Numbered from the stretch's first letter, positions 51,586 to 61,624 are shown. The stretch is 64,000 nucleotides of DNA from Deinococcus aquaticus (GCF_028622095.1 NZ_CP115167.1:62001-126000); one strand, 5' to 3'. Translations and numbers: made by a program. Notes: generated from the sequence alone by a model not told the origin.

Positions 51586-52704
51586 GTGACTGATGCGGTG
51601 CTGGCACTCCCTCGTAAACCAGATAACAGGACGCATCATGCGTCGAGTCTCCCAAAGCTGAGACAGCCGCTGTGGCCGCTGGATCTTCACCAGATCCGAG
51701 TGGTGGCCATGGACGCTAACGTCCTCGTGGACCTCGCGAAGTCATGCGCGAAAGCTAACGGCGCCGAACAGTCCGCCCTCCTGGAGCAGTTGCACGCCGG
51801 GCGCATCCGGGTGTTCATCTCCCACCAAGACGTAGAGCCCGTCGAGTCCATAATCCACCCGGGAGTGACCATTGAGCGCATTGAGCGGAGCATGGAGAAG
51901 GTCGCCAGTCTGAAACCCCGCCCTGCCTCAGACTGGCAGACTGCATGGCGCACGCACCTGCGGCCCTGGATGCACGTCTTGGACCCCACAGGTATGCCTG
52001 CCTCGGAGGTGCACGCCGACGTCATGATGCGCGACGCAGACGACGCGGACCTCGCCCTGATCGCCGAGATGCTGGGCGTGGACGCCTTCCTCTCCCGCGA
52101 CGGGCGGGCCTTCGCCCCCACATTCCTTCCCGTGCTCCCGAGTGTTCAGCATGTCGGTGGTCAGTCTTCCCCCGGTGTGTTAAATATCCTGGCCGCGTGG
52201 CGCAATGAGAGTCGCGTCCACCAATACACAAGTACCCTGGCCCTGCCCCCAGCGGTTGTCACGGCGGCCGTAAAAGAAGGCATCCACGCGCTGAGCCGCA
52301 CCACGAAGGTCCACCCGGCGCTCCTCCTGATCGCCGGGGTCGCCCTGGGGACCGTCGCGTTCAGAGCCTTCCCGACCGACTCCCGGACAAGCCTCACACG
52401 GAGCCTACTCGCCTACTTGGATCACACCATGGAGATCCAGCAGACGTTAGAGGAGCAGACCTACGACCGGGCCCTGCGTGCTTGGTGCGAACTCCCCACG
52501 TGGGAGAGCGCGACAGACTTCCGAATTATCGCTGCGCGTCATCTCGCCCGCGCCCGGCGACCTGTCCCCGTAGCTACCCTGGCAGAACTGGGCGGCGTCA
52601 CACCCCGCACAGCGGGGATGCGCCTCCGGAAACATCCGGGGCTGTTCCGGGAGTGGCAGTGTGGCCTGTGGTCCCTCGTGCCTTGCACGGCCGAACTGTT
52701 ATGA
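51586..52704 (+). CDS. PIN-like domain protein with membrane segment and C-terminal HTH (372 aa)
   Basis: GTG 51586 chosen: TATGCT (51574-51579) lies 6 nt before it. PIN-like residues Asp43 (MDANVLVDLA) and DADDADLALIAEMLGVDAFLSRD (about 150-172); hydrophobic segment ALLLIAGVALGTVAF (about 242-256); C-terminal VATLAELGGVTPRTAGMRLRKHPGLF is an HTH. A membrane-tethered nuclease with its own DNA-binding tail would be unusual. Adjacent to the recombinase. Confidence 0.6.
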   Translation: MTDAVLALPRKPDNRTHHASSLPKLRQPLWPLDLHQIRVVAMDANVLVDLAKSCAKANGAEQSALLEQLHAGRIRVFISHQDVEPVESIIHPGVTIERIERSMEKVASLKPRPASDWQTAWRTHLRPWMHVLDPTGMPASEVHADVMMRDADDADLALIAEMLGVDAFLSRDGRAFAPTFLPVLPSVQHVGGQSSPGVLNILAAWRNESRVHQYTSTLALPPAVVTAAVKEGIHALSRTTKVHPALLLIAGVALGTVAFRAFPTDSRTSLTRSLLAYLDHTMEIQQTLEEQTYDRALRAWCELPTWESATDFRIIAARHLARARRPVPVATLAELGGVTPRTAGMRLRKHPGLFREWQCGLWSLVPCTAELL

Positions 52705-52870
52705 GGTAGGGGCATGTGATGGATGTATCGGTGATCCTGTGCGGGTACCCGCCGTGACCGCCCAGGATGTGTGGTCAGCTGCAGAGAATGCCAATCCATG
52801 TGCGCCGGACCTCTTAGCCCTTCGCCTGTCAGCGTGACAGGTGTACCACCCAACACGCTAGGGATGTTAT

Positions 52871-52908
52871 ACGCAGAATCCTACCTGCAGGCAGATAGGA
52901 TTCTGCGT
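52871..52908. terminator. bidirectional terminator
   Basis: 13-bp perfect stem ACGCAGAATCCTA with a 12-nt loop between convergent genes. Confidence 0.75.
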
Positions 52909-52995
52909 CTTGAAACACCACGTAGCACTCCATAGCCCGCTTCGTCACCCCCTATCACCGCGCTGCGACTGCTCGGGCGGCCAGTTGAACCATCC

Positions 52996-53616
52996 TCACC
53001 TCCGCGCGGCACACGCCGAATCCATCCAATTCCCATCATCGTGAAACAGGACGCTCGACATAGAAATGTGCGGCTGCGTCGGAAAGATCCGCAGCGGCAC
53101 ACTGTCCTGCATCTCCTCCCCAGGGTCCAGGCTGCCTGTACGGTATTTAGACTCGCCCAGATCCTCCCCACGCCAGCGAATCCGGAGCGTCACCTCCTCC
53201 ACGGTGCAAGGCGAACGGTTCACAACCCGCAGTACCGGAAGCGGTCGTGAGAGCGTCACTGTGGTCTCCAGCCGCTCCATCACACGTAATTGCCGTTCGG
53301 ACGTGAGATCAAGCACCCCCGCCTCGCGCAACGTGTCATCGACAATCCGATTAATGTCATCCGGAGCGCTCACTTCCATGTCCGCGTATACAGGAATGAC
53401 TGCCGCGGACTTCCGCTCGCCCGCGAGAAAGCACCGCTCATCCCCACCGATCGACCGCGGCCCTACTGGCGTCAGAATCTTCTCGCAGCCCCCCCAGCGA
53501 TCCCGGAGTACCGTCATACCCTCATAGGTGTAACGGTCATACCGCGTGTTCCACACACACAGCGCACAGACACAAATTCCCCCCACGAGCCATGCCCACC
53601 TGAGTCGTATCTTCAT
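52996..53616 (-). CDS. membrane-anchored/exported hypothetical protein (206 aa)
   Basis: ATG 53616. Basic start and hydrophobic WLVGGICVCALCVW (signal anchor), then a soluble domain with several Cys and a beta-sandwich-like part (VTLSRPLPVLRVVNRSPCTVEEVTLRIRWRG). No family recognised. Confidence 0.65.
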   Translation of the reverse strand: MKIRLRWAWLVGGICVCALCVWNTRYDRYTYEGMTVLRDRWGGCEKILTPVGPRSIGGDERCFLAGERKSAAVIPVYADMEVSAPDDINRIVDDTLREAGVLDLTSERQLRVMERLETTVTLSRPLPVLRVVNRSPCTVEEVTLRIRWRGEDLGESKYRTGSLDPGEEMQDSVPLRIFPTQPHISMSSVLFHDDGNWMDSACAARR

Positions 53617-53900
53617 GGTTCGCTGTCCCCCATTTCTGGTGAGTGTATCCCCACGTCTGCGCTCCACGGCTACAGCAGGGGACTGCTTGCCTGCCCCAGG
53701 CTCTATTAAATCGCTCAGTCCGTGAAGACGGGGTCACGTGAGAGCAGGAATAGCCAACCACCCTAACGGCCTGGATCACAACTCGATCTGTTCCAAGTAG
53801 GCCGCCAGGGTGTTCGGATCACGAAGGCATCGGAGTTGACTGACATCTTACAGTTTGAGAAAAGGACGTCTGGCACGACACTTTGGCCTCAGAATGAGGT

Positions 53901-55274
53901 GTGAACCCAAAGAATGCACGTGCCAGACGGCTCTATTCTGACATCCTCACCTGCTTCTCGCGCAAACAACATCGCGACTCCTTTCAGGTCTTCCTGGACC
54001 TCCTCCTCGACGGTTCCGGCCGTCCCCTGCCCACTCGCGCAACCGTCAAATCGCCCTCTGCGATCAGTCGCTTCCTCAACCACACGAGCTGGGATCTCCG
54101 GACGCTCTGCCGCTTCATGCGCCAGGCTGCACTACAACTCTTCAATGACACGTGGAAACATGCTCCACACCAGCGTCCCCGGGTCGAATTCCTGGTCGAC
54201 CTCACCAGTCTCGAAAAAGCAGGAAAGTTCTCCAGACTCTCCGACTGGATGCACGTCCTGAACGCCGTGAGCGGCGTTCATCTAAGGGCACGTCCTCACC
54301 TGCTGCGCTGACCCTCAAACTGCTCCATACCATTCCGCCCGTCATGCTGCAGGGGAAGCGCCGCCCCCGTCTGCATGCAGATGGGGGCTTCGAAAGTGCG
54401 GAGTTCATTGAGGCCGTCCTGGACAGAGGAATAGATATCGTGATCGGTGTCCGGCGCAACAGAACGCTCGCGAATGGGACACCCATTCACGAGCTGATGA
54501 CCCGCGGGTACAGGGCACAGCTCCAGGGTCTGAAACCCACCATGTACGTCTCGTGGGCATGGCTATACCGGAACAAAGAGCCAGAGCAGCGCTTCGTCAT
54601 GTCGAACATCAATCTGGGCGGCAAATACCTGGCCAGAGTCGGGAAGCGACGCTGGCGGATTGAGGGGTTCTTCAAGACCATCAAGGGGCGGTTCGGCCTG
54701 GAGCGGTTCGCGCAGCACAGCAAAACAGGTGTGATGCGGTGGTGGTGTCTCTCAGGGCTGGCATAGCTGCTCTGCCACTTGGCGGATCAGGATGTTCCGC
54801 CCAGACCACCGGGAACATGGCCAGATTGGGGAGCGTTAGCGAGAACCGTTCGGTTCTCGTTTATCCCCAAGAGTTTCCACGCCTGCTGGATTTGTGTGCC
54901 ACACGACGTCATGACAGCACAGAGAAGGGGAAACGTCGGTCAGCACGTCATTTTCCCCGTTGCGCTCTGGAGGGGATTTTTGGCCGTGACAGGCTCTTCT
55001 CCACCTGAACAGCCCGGAAACGAGCGCCTAGCGATCGGAGAACGAGAAGGCGGGAGAAGCTGGATGTCGTGTGGTGCGGGGTACAGGGAACAGAAACGCA
55101 CAGAATGCTGTACTAACCGATAAAAACCTGTGTAGGGCCGTGGTCGTCAGCGTCCTGGCGCGCATCTCGTGCCGCTTGGAAACTCTTGATCCCAGAAGTG
55201 CGTCGTAGAGCGCTTCAACTGGAACTTTCTGAGCTTGATGCCTTCCAGGACGCACTTTCTGCTCCCGCCCCCTA
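53901..55274 (+). pseudogene. IS4-like DDE transposase, inactivated
   Basis: N-terminal part to about 54280 (catalytic Asp in LVDLTSLEK), then a deletion of about 20 codons with frameshift, a second part with Asp (LHADGGFES) and Glu (WRIEGFFKTIKG), TAG where a Tyr codon is expected at 54764, continued reading (LLCHLADQDVPP), then interruption by the nested element and a C-terminal piece IPEVRRRALQLEL ending TAA at 55274. Confidence 0.7.
54868..55188. mobile_element. 321-bp nested MITE-like element
   Basis: 12-bp terminal inverted repeats CAAGAGTTTCCA (the innermost base differs in context) and a 5-bp direct duplication ATCCC at 54863-54867 and 55189-55193. Excising it restores the transposase frame (F-I-P-E-V). 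No convincing ORF inside. Confidence 0.7.
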
Positions 55275-55595
55275 AACTGCAAGATGTCAGTCAATTCGAG
55301 TAAGAGGGCACACTATCGTCGTCCCTTTGCCCTTGGTGGGAGGTATGACGGCTGCCTATGAGGACGGACGGCCATCGGCCTCCTCGCCCTACTGGACCTT
55401 CCGCGAAAGTGGATTTTCAGACCGCCTCTCCAGTGTGGTTGCTTACAGCGAGGAATCCGGCCGGGAGTTCGGTATTCAGGGGAACTTTTGCAGTAGTTCT
55501 ATTCGCTCTATTCAGCGAAGCGAGCGTCATCGCAACCGGCAACAGACTGCGCAACGCCCCAGTTGTCGGCGTGCCAGGACTTTCGCAGGAAATCT

Positions 55596-55667
55596 AACGT
55601 TGTCCGGCCGCACCGCTCACTCAGGACATTCATGCCTCAAAAGTTCCCTCGCTACTTGACGGACTGA
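55596..55667 (+). pseudogene. IS3/IS481-type transposase tail remnant
   Basis: NVVRPHRSLRTFMPQKF then RYLTD and stop fits the conserved YN..RPH.SL...TP..F end of rve-type transposases. 5' sequence 55300-55595 is decayed and holds no supported gene. Confidence 0.5.
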
Positions 55668-56055
55668 AGTACCCTGGGCTCATTCGGACTGGGTTGACCA
55701 ATGAGCAAGTGTTACCACTGCAGATCTCAATCACGAGAAATATATCTTTCCTCATCATGCACCGAACGCCGTTTGGAGGGGACACTTAAACCCAGCACAC
55801 CTGACAGCCAACTATTCTCGTATGGATTTTTAATCCTTTTATCTCAGTGCAATACAATTTTATTCTCGTAATGTGCTTAATGTTCGAGATATTAGCTACA
55901 ATCACTGCTTCTATTGCTTTTGAAAAATAAAGTTAACTTAAATCTGTCTTTTCGTTACGAATATGGCTTTAGGATAAGCAAATCTTTGAGCTTCGCTTTT
56001 AACTTGGTGACGCAGCAGAATATCTATGCATATCACCTTTCTAATGGAGAAAATC
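55668..56055. other. AT-rich leader before Gabija
   Basis: Sharp composition change: runs such as TTTTTAATCCTTTTATC and GAAAAATAAAGTTAACTTAAA in an otherwise GC-rich plasmid. No ORF. Probably came with the gajAB cassette and contains its promoter. Confidence 0.5.
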
Positions 56056-58011
56056 ATGTATCTTTCCCGAGTTGAGATAGAGAATTTCCGAATTTACGGT
56101 CAGGATTCAGAGAAATTGTCGTTGGAACTGCGAGCCGGTATCAATCTGATCGCGGGAGAGAACAATTCAGGCAAAAGCGCCCTTATGGATGCGCTTCGTC
56201 TCGCGCTGGGTACGCGGGATCATGAAACTGTCCGGGTCACGCCCTATGACTTTCATATTAAAAGCGGCAAGGCAGCACAGAAGTTCACGATCCGGTGCAC
56301 GTTCACCGACCTAGACGAGGATGAAGCTGCGGCCTTCGTGGAGTGGCTCAACATAGAGCGTCTTGATGGGACGGTGACGTGCTCACTGACCGTGACCCTC
56401 GAAGCGCGCCGGAAAGATGAAAAAGAGTGTACTGGACGGTTTGATAAGCCCATCACCCTGGAGTGGAAGGCCGGTCCGGACATTGAAGGCCGAGTGTTTG
56501 ATGGAAGCGCTCGGGAGAGTTTACGAACGACGTACCTCAAACCCCTCCGGGACGCAGAGCAGGAATTGAGTGCCAAGCGGGGCTCCCGGCTCTCGCAGAT
56601 CTTCAGCAAGCACCCGGCGTTTGAATTCCAGGATGACAAGACCGACAGCGCCTCGCTGTCCGGGATCATGCACCTGGCCAACACGCAGCTGCGCGGACAT
56701 GACGTGCTGAAGTCCAGGGTCGACGACCTAAACAGTCAGTACCTCCAAAACCTCACGCTGGGCGACGATCCGCTCAGCGCACGGATCAACATCGCCCCCG
56801 TGTCCCTGCGCGGCATTCTGGAACGACTGGCGCTGTCCGTGGCGGATGAAGAACTGGAAGACGTCCGGCATGGCCTGGGCCTGGACAACCTGCTGTTCAT
56901 CGCCACGGAGTTCCTGCTGCTGCAAGGCCCTCAGGCGCCACTGCGGTTGGCGCTGATTGAAGAGCCTGAAGCACACCTGCATCCGCAACTGCAACTGCGC
57001 CTCGTGGAGTTCCTGGAAGCTCAGCTCTCCGGCGCGAACGCCAAACCGGTACAGGTGCTCCTGACGTCACACAGCCCGAACCTCACGTCCAAGGTGGATC
57101 TGGAGAACGTGACCCTGATGCGGCGCGGGCAGGCGTTCTCACTGGCGGCGAAGTGCACCCAGCTGACCCCGGGCGATTACGAGCATCTGCGGTACTTCCT
57201 CGATGCGACGAAATCAAACCTGTTTTTTGCCCGGGGCGTCCTGATTGTGGAAGGCCCGGCGGAAAACCTGCTGCTGCCGGCGCTGGCCGAGGCGTTGGGC
57301 CGTTCGCTGTCCCGGCACGGCGTATCCGTGGTCAATGTCGGGCATATCGGCCTGTTCCGGTATTCCACCATCTTTCAGCGGAACTCGGGCCCGAACATGG
57401 ACGTCCGGGTGGCCACGCTGACGGACCGCGACATCCCGCCGGATGAGGCCAAAGTGCCCCTCGACGGTTTGACTCCCCTCGTGAAGCCCGACAGCAAGAC
57501 GCTGACTGGCTACACAGCGGATGAGATCACCAAGCGGATCGCGTCGAGAACCAAGCATGAGGGCGGGCCCGTGCGGGCCTATGTGTCGCCTGAGTGGACG
57601 CTCGAATATGACCTGGCCTTCCACGGTTTTGCCCTGCACCTGTTTGTGGCCTGTGAGCTAGCCCAGCAGAAAGGCGCTCTAACCCATGCCGAGTGCGAGG
57701 CGCTGCTGCCTGACATCGTTGGTCGCTACAAGGCCGCATGGAAAAGCCACGGGCCGCCCCGTGCGTCCAGGGCCCAGTGGGCGTGCTTCGCGTACGCCCC
57801 ACTCACGCGCACGACCAGCAAGACCGCCGCAGCGTACTACTTGGCCTGGCTGTTCAAACGGGGCTTTGATCAGCACAAGCGGGCCGGTACGGAAGGCGCC
57901 TACACCACGAAGTTGGCCAGGAAACTCCCGGCATACCTCGTGGAGGCCATCTTCTACACCACGCGCCTGCCTCAGCCACCGGCCGCCGCGCCTGTGGCAG
58001 GTTCGGTATGA
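56056..58011 (+). CDS. gajA: Gabija protein A, OLD-type ATPase-TOPRIM nuclease (651 aa)
   Basis: ATG 56056 with GGAG 7 nt upstream (an earlier ATG at 56026 lacks one). ABC-type ATPase: Walker A GENNSGKS 34-41, Walker B LALIEEPEAHLHP 298-310, H-loop LTSHSP 336-341. TOPRIM: Glu399 (LIVEGPAENLLLPAL), Asp457/Asp459 (TDRD). Class 2 OLD nuclease next to a UvrD-like helicase is Gabija. GajA nicks DNA when nucleotide pools fall during phage infection. The first 100 nt are AT-richer than the rest. Confidence 0.88.
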   Translation: MYLSRVEIENFRIYGQDSEKLSLELRAGINLIAGENNSGKSALMDALRLALGTRDHETVRVTPYDFHIKSGKAAQKFTIRCTFTDLDEDEAAAFVEWLNIERLDGTVTCSLTVTLEARRKDEKECTGRFDKPITLEWKAGPDIEGRVFDGSARESLRTTYLKPLRDAEQELSAKRGSRLSQIFSKHPAFEFQDDKTDSASLSGIMHLANTQLRGHDVLKSRVDDLNSQYLQNLTLGDDPLSARINIAPVSLRGILERLALSVADEELEDVRHGLGLDNLLFIATEFLLLQGPQAPLRLALIEEPEAHLHPQLQLRLVEFLEAQLSGANAKPVQVLLTSHSPNLTSKVDLENVTLMRRGQAFSLAAKCTQLTPGDYEHLRYFLDATKSNLFFARGVLIVEGPAENLLLPALAEALGRSLSRHGVSVVNVGHIGLFRYSTIFQRNSGPNMDVRVATLTDRDIPPDEAKVPLDGLTPLVKPDSKTLTGYTADEITKRIASRTKHEGGPVRAYVSPEWTLEYDLAFHGFALHLFVACELAQQKGALTHAECEALLPDIVGRYKAAWKSHGPPRASRAQWACFAYAPLTRTTSKTAAAYYLAWLFKRGFDQHKRAGTEGAYTTKLARKLPAYLVEAIFYTTRLPQPPAAAPVAGSV

Positions 58012-59948
58012 AACCACTTCCTGTCAAGGTGACGGATGAGGCCATCACGCGGCTTGAGGCGCGCTGGAGCCGCACCTTCACCCGACCCTTCGCATTTGAC
58101 GAGGAGCGCCGCGTGGTGCTGCGTCAACTGGGCTCATGTGACGTTCAGGCCTGCCCAGGCAGTGGCAAAACCACCCTGCTGACCGCCAAGCTGGAACTTC
58201 TGCTGGAGCAATGGCCGGAGGACGGACGGGGCATCTGCGTCCTCTCCCACACCAACGCCGCCCGCGATGAGGTGATCAAGAAGCTCGGGGCGAAGGGTAG
58301 TGCGCTGCTGCGCCGACCGCATTTCATCGGAACCATTCAAAGTTTCATCAATGCGTTTCTCGCGACACAGGAAGCGGTTGAGCGCTTCGGCGTGCGGCCC
58401 TGGGCGTTTGATGACGGCGCACATTACGCCTTGATGCGGCGCAAACAGGCGACCCTGACGTTCCAGCGTCGCGCCTACTACGCGAGATCGTTCGGAACTG
58501 ACGACGTCGCCTATACCCTGTCCACGCTTGCCCTGTCCTTTGACGATCCGGAACAGATCGTTCATTGGAGGGAGGACAAGGAATCGGCACTTAAGCAAGG
58601 GGCTCATACCGAGACCTTCAAGGAATTAGCTCGAATCAAATCTGAGGTGGCTCAGGAGGGCTGTTTTTCATTTCATGATGCTTACAGTCTGGCGAACGCA
58701 TATATCCAACGGCATCCAGAAATTTGCGGCATCCTGTCCCGAAGATTCCCGTGCGTATTCATTGACGAGATGCAGGACACGGACCAGTATCAGATCAATG
58801 TCCTGAGACAGGTGTTTGACGGACGCTCGCGGGTGCAGCGGTTCGGCGACCGGAATCAGAGTATCTACTCGACGGGCCTCACGGATGCAGAAGTGAAGGC
58901 CCCCTGGGTGGCGGACGACTCGCTAACGCTGGCGTCCACGCATCGGCTCAGCTCATCCGTGGCGGTCCTGGCCGAGCGGATGGGCCTGGAGAAGCCCACG
59001 CTGGTCAGCACCACGGGCGTCGCGGCCTTACCCCACTCCATTTTCGTGTTCGATGACCCGAAGTCGGTCTTGCCCGCCTACGCGGCCCTGGTGGCGGCGC
59101 ACGGTCTCGCCGGCCACCGCTGCGTGGCAGTAGCGGCGGTCGGCAAGCCCCAGGAGGAGGACCTCAAGTTTACGGTAGCCTCTTACTTTCCCGCGTACGC
59201 CACGTCCCTCCAGCGTCACAAGCACAGCAGCTTCCAGGCGTTCTGGGATGACGCGGCCCGCCAGTTCCAAGATTACGGATACGCAGGCAAGGCTTATGAC
59301 ACGCTCTACGCGGCCCTGTTGCAGATAAGTCGGGAACTACAGATGAAGCGCACGGGCGATCCGCTGAACCGGTCTCATTCCCTGACGTCGCTCAAACGCC
59401 TCTTGGACGGTGACGGCGGCAGGGCGCGCCGACTCCTGCTCAAGTGGCTTCGGCTGCTGGCCGCCGGCGAGCGCCCGCAAACCAGGGCCGTCCGCGACGA
59501 CGTCCTGAGACTGTTATTCCCGAACGGTGAGCGGCCAAGTTCACTCAGCAGATTCCAGCAGTTTCTCGAAAACGACCCGTCCACGGTGCTTGCCGCGGAC
59601 GCGCGCGAGCGGCACCGCTTCAAGGCGAGTGTGGCCGGTCAACAGGTGGAGATTGACCTGGGCACGATTCACTCCGTCAAGGGTCAGACCCATCACTCGA
59701 CCCTTCTGATGGAGAGCTCCTGGTACGGCAGCGATCTGGACGGCTTGAAAGGGTACCTTCTTGACAAGCCCAGACCGAAGAAGATCAACCTGAGAACGAT
59801 TAAGAAACTGAAGCTGGCGTACGTCGCCATGACGCGTCCTACCCACCTGTTGTGCCTAGCGATTCACTCGTCGCGCCTCACCGCACCGGAACAGGCGCAG
59901 CTCCAAGAACTGGGATGGCAGGTGGTCGTTTTGACCGCACCGACGTGA
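58008..59948 (+). CDS. gajB: Gabija protein B, UvrD-like helicase (646 aa)
   Basis: ATGA overlap with gajA. Walker A ACPGSGKTT (48-56), motif Ia LSHTNAARDEV, Walker B VFIDEMQDTD, GTIHSVKGQTH (motif V region) and LAYVAMTRPTHLL (motif VI). Longer than typical GajB (about 500 aa), mainly in the middle. Forms the supramolecular defence complex with GajA. Confidence 0.87.
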   Translation: MKPLPVKVTDEAITRLEARWSRTFTRPFAFDEERRVVLRQLGSCDVQACPGSGKTTLLTAKLELLLEQWPEDGRGICVLSHTNAARDEVIKKLGAKGSALLRRPHFIGTIQSFINAFLATQEAVERFGVRPWAFDDGAHYALMRRKQATLTFQRRAYYARSFGTDDVAYTLSTLALSFDDPEQIVHWREDKESALKQGAHTETFKELARIKSEVAQEGCFSFHDAYSLANAYIQRHPEICGILSRRFPCVFIDEMQDTDQYQINVLRQVFDGRSRVQRFGDRNQSIYSTGLTDAEVKAPWVADDSLTLASTHRLSSSVAVLAERMGLEKPTLVSTTGVAALPHSIFVFDDPKSVLPAYAALVAAHGLAGHRCVAVAAVGKPQEEDLKFTVASYFPAYATSLQRHKHSSFQAFWDDAARQFQDYGYAGKAYDTLYAALLQISRELQMKRTGDPLNRSHSLTSLKRLLDGDGGRARRLLLKWLRLLAAGERPQTRAVRDDVLRLLFPNGERPSSLSRFQQFLENDPSTVLAADARERHRFKASVAGQQVEIDLGTIHSVKGQTHHSTLLMESSWYGSDLDGLKGYLLDKPRPKKINLRTIKKLKLAYVAMTRPTHLLCLAIHSSRLTAPEQAQLQELGWQVVVLTAPT

Positions 59949-59949
59949 G

Positions 59950-60282
59950 CTAGGCCGCTTCGAGGCGGGTGGCGTTGGTCGTGATGTGCACTTCGTCGTA
60001 GAACGCGAAGAGGGAGCGAATGAATGTTTCGGCGAGGCTGGCGTGGTAGTGGGCATAGGTGGCCCTCGTCAGCTCTGTGTCCTGAGGCGCGATCGTTTCA
60101 AACTCTAGGCCACCAGTGACGAGCATGGGGCGAAGCCAAGCTTGACGGGCCCACCGTGGGGCGGCTTGTGTCAGCCAGCCCCGCGAGTCGCGCCGCCATT
60201 CGGTGATTTCACCAGACGCCACGCCGTCCCAAAGGGCTGCGAGGAGCTGTTCTGGATGCTCAGTCCGGAAGAGGAGTGACAT
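59950..60282 (-). CDS. hypothetical protein (110 aa)
   Basis: Convergent with gajB, 1 nt apart. Helical, Trp/Arg-rich middle, no domain recognised. ATG 60282 sits inside the first of two 10-bp direct repeats, suggesting tight autoregulation. Confidence 0.6.
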   Translation of the reverse strand: MSLLFRTEHPEQLLAALWDGVASGEITEWRRDSRGWLTQAAPRWARQAWLRPMLVTGGLEFETIAPQDTELTRATYAHYHASLAETFIRSLFAFYDEVHITTNATRLEAA

Positions 60283-60305
60283 AATACGTTTATAGCATAA
60301 TACGT
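60280..60305 (-). promoter_or_regulatory. direct-repeat operator over the start codon
   Basis: ACGTATTATG at 60305-60296 and again at 60289-60280 (16-bp period, minus strand); the second contains the ATG of the 110-aa gene. TATAA between them is the likely -10. Confidence 0.5.
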
Positions 60306-60482
60306 GACTCCAGATCAACTATCGCCCGTACTACCGGCAGTCCGTTATTGTTCCAGAATCACATATTGATCCGTGACGTGGATTGTGTGGCATATAATCC
60401 ATTGAAGACCGCCTTTGCTCAATCGAATCACTTCTTTGATCGGCTCAGTGCACTTGAACAGGGCTTCCAACGACATGACGAT

Positions 60483-61412
60483 TCACGCGAGGTACGCCTT
60501 GAGCTGTTCGCCCCAAGTCGCCTGATGGGGCACTCGCGCTTCGTGCAGGTCACCACGGAGCAAGTCCGCTTTGGTCAGGGTGGCTAGGTGCTCCCAATCG
60601 CCGCGTAGGATGTACGTCGCGTTGCCGTACAGCGCGCTTTCCAGCACGAATAAGTTGCGCTGGGGAAAAGCGAATAGCACGTACCCGGTAAAGCCGCCTG
60701 CACCGACGACCGTGAATTCAGGACCGTAAGCGGCGAGTGCTTCAAGCCGTTCATTGAGAAAGGCCCGCTTCTGCTGGCTGCGTGCCCGTTCAAACACCGG
60801 CGTCAGGTGAGCGCGCAGCACGTCCCAGGGAACTTCCCCATGGGGGAGAAGCTGCCAGTTCACGCGGCGTTCGTCACCCGCGTTTAGGTGCACCCTGCCC
60901 ACGCCCAGCACGTGCACTTCGCCAAACAGCTCCAGGAATAGGTTCACCTGGTGAAGCAGCTCAGCGGACTGCGGATCATACGGAAGGGACGGCGCTGTAA
61001 CAGTGAAGGCACCCGCATCATCCTGAACGAGGCTGAGTTCGACGCTCGGGGGTGACACGAAGATACGGGGGTACCTCAGATACGGCACGTCCTTCCATTC
61101 TTCCCGCTCGATGCGCTCGTCGCCGTGCCGTTCTATCCATTTCCACCGCACCGTGCGATATGCCGTTTCCTTTGACTCGTCGCGGCGAATTAGATACCGA
61201 CCTTCAGCATTGAAGCGACTGACTGGTCCGCGTATTACTGGGAGGAGGGTCAGGCCGTGCTCGGCAGGGGTCAGCCCAATTCGCTCCACCGCCGTGAACC
61301 GCTCGGCCGTGACCAGCAGCCCAAGCGAAACGGATTCACCCAGCTCGAAGAACCCTAAATGGCGCGCCAAATTGCGGATCCGGCGACCTGTCAGGACAGA
61401 GCGGGTCGTCAT
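60483..61412 (-). CDS. hypothetical protein (309 aa)
   Basis: ATGA overlap with the KTSC gene. Basic N-terminus (TTRSVLTGRRIRNLARHLGFFELGE), alpha/beta middle, C-terminal part with VVGAGGFTGYVLFAFPQRNLFVLESALYGNATYIL. No known family recognised; the C-terminal block could be a nuclease-like core but lacks a firm motif. Confidence 0.7.
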   Translation of the reverse strand: MTTRSVLTGRRIRNLARHLGFFELGESVSLGLLVTAERFTAVERIGLTPAEHGLTLLPVIRGPVSRFNAEGRYLIRRDESKETAYRTVRWKWIERHGDERIEREEWKDVPYLRYPRIFVSPPSVELSLVQDDAGAFTVTAPSLPYDPQSAELLHQVNLFLELFGEVHVLGVGRVHLNAGDERRVNWQLLPHGEVPWDVLRAHLTPVFERARSQQKRAFLNERLEALAAYGPEFTVVGAGGFTGYVLFAFPQRNLFVLESALYGNATYILRGDWEHLATLTKADLLRGDLHEARVPHQATWGEQLKAYLA

Positions 61413-61624
61413 GCCATGCCCTTGCGGAAGGCATATCGTCCTTTGATGTGCCGGTCAAAGTACCGGCCATGGGACGGAGCACTCATCAGGCCGGCATGAA
61501 CTTCAGTGGGCACGCTGTCATAGACGTACACACCCCCGGAGTGAAAGGTAATTTCCAGGGTGTGAGTGGTGACGTCGTATCCGACGCTGCGGAGATTACT
61601 GGAGGATACGGAAGTTCGAATCAT
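61409..61624 (-). CDS. KTSC-domain protein (71 aa)
   Basis: SSNLRSVGYDVTTHTLEITFHSGGVYVYDSVP...GLMSAPSHGRYFDRHIKGRY is the KTSC domain, found at the C-terminus of some lysyl-tRNA synthetases and as stand-alone small proteins. Function unknown. Confidence 0.85.
   Translation of the reverse strand: MIRTSVSSSNLRSVGYDVTTHTLEITFHSGGVYVYDSVPTEVHAGLMSAPSHGRYFDRHIKGRYAFRKGMA

Larger units (their letters stand above)
53836..55293 (+). mobile_element. degenerate insertion sequence with a nested element
   Basis: Ends are inverted repeats starting TTGACTGACATCTT with one mismatch over 21 bp (53836-53856 and 55273-55293). Inside is a DDE transposase pseudogene broken by a deletion, a stop and a 321-bp nested insertion. 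Without the insertion the IS is about 1.13 kb. Confidence 0.75.

Noticed and set aside
53831..55298. Target duplication around the degenerate IS
   Set aside because: CGGAG and TTCGA differ; ends may be eroded.
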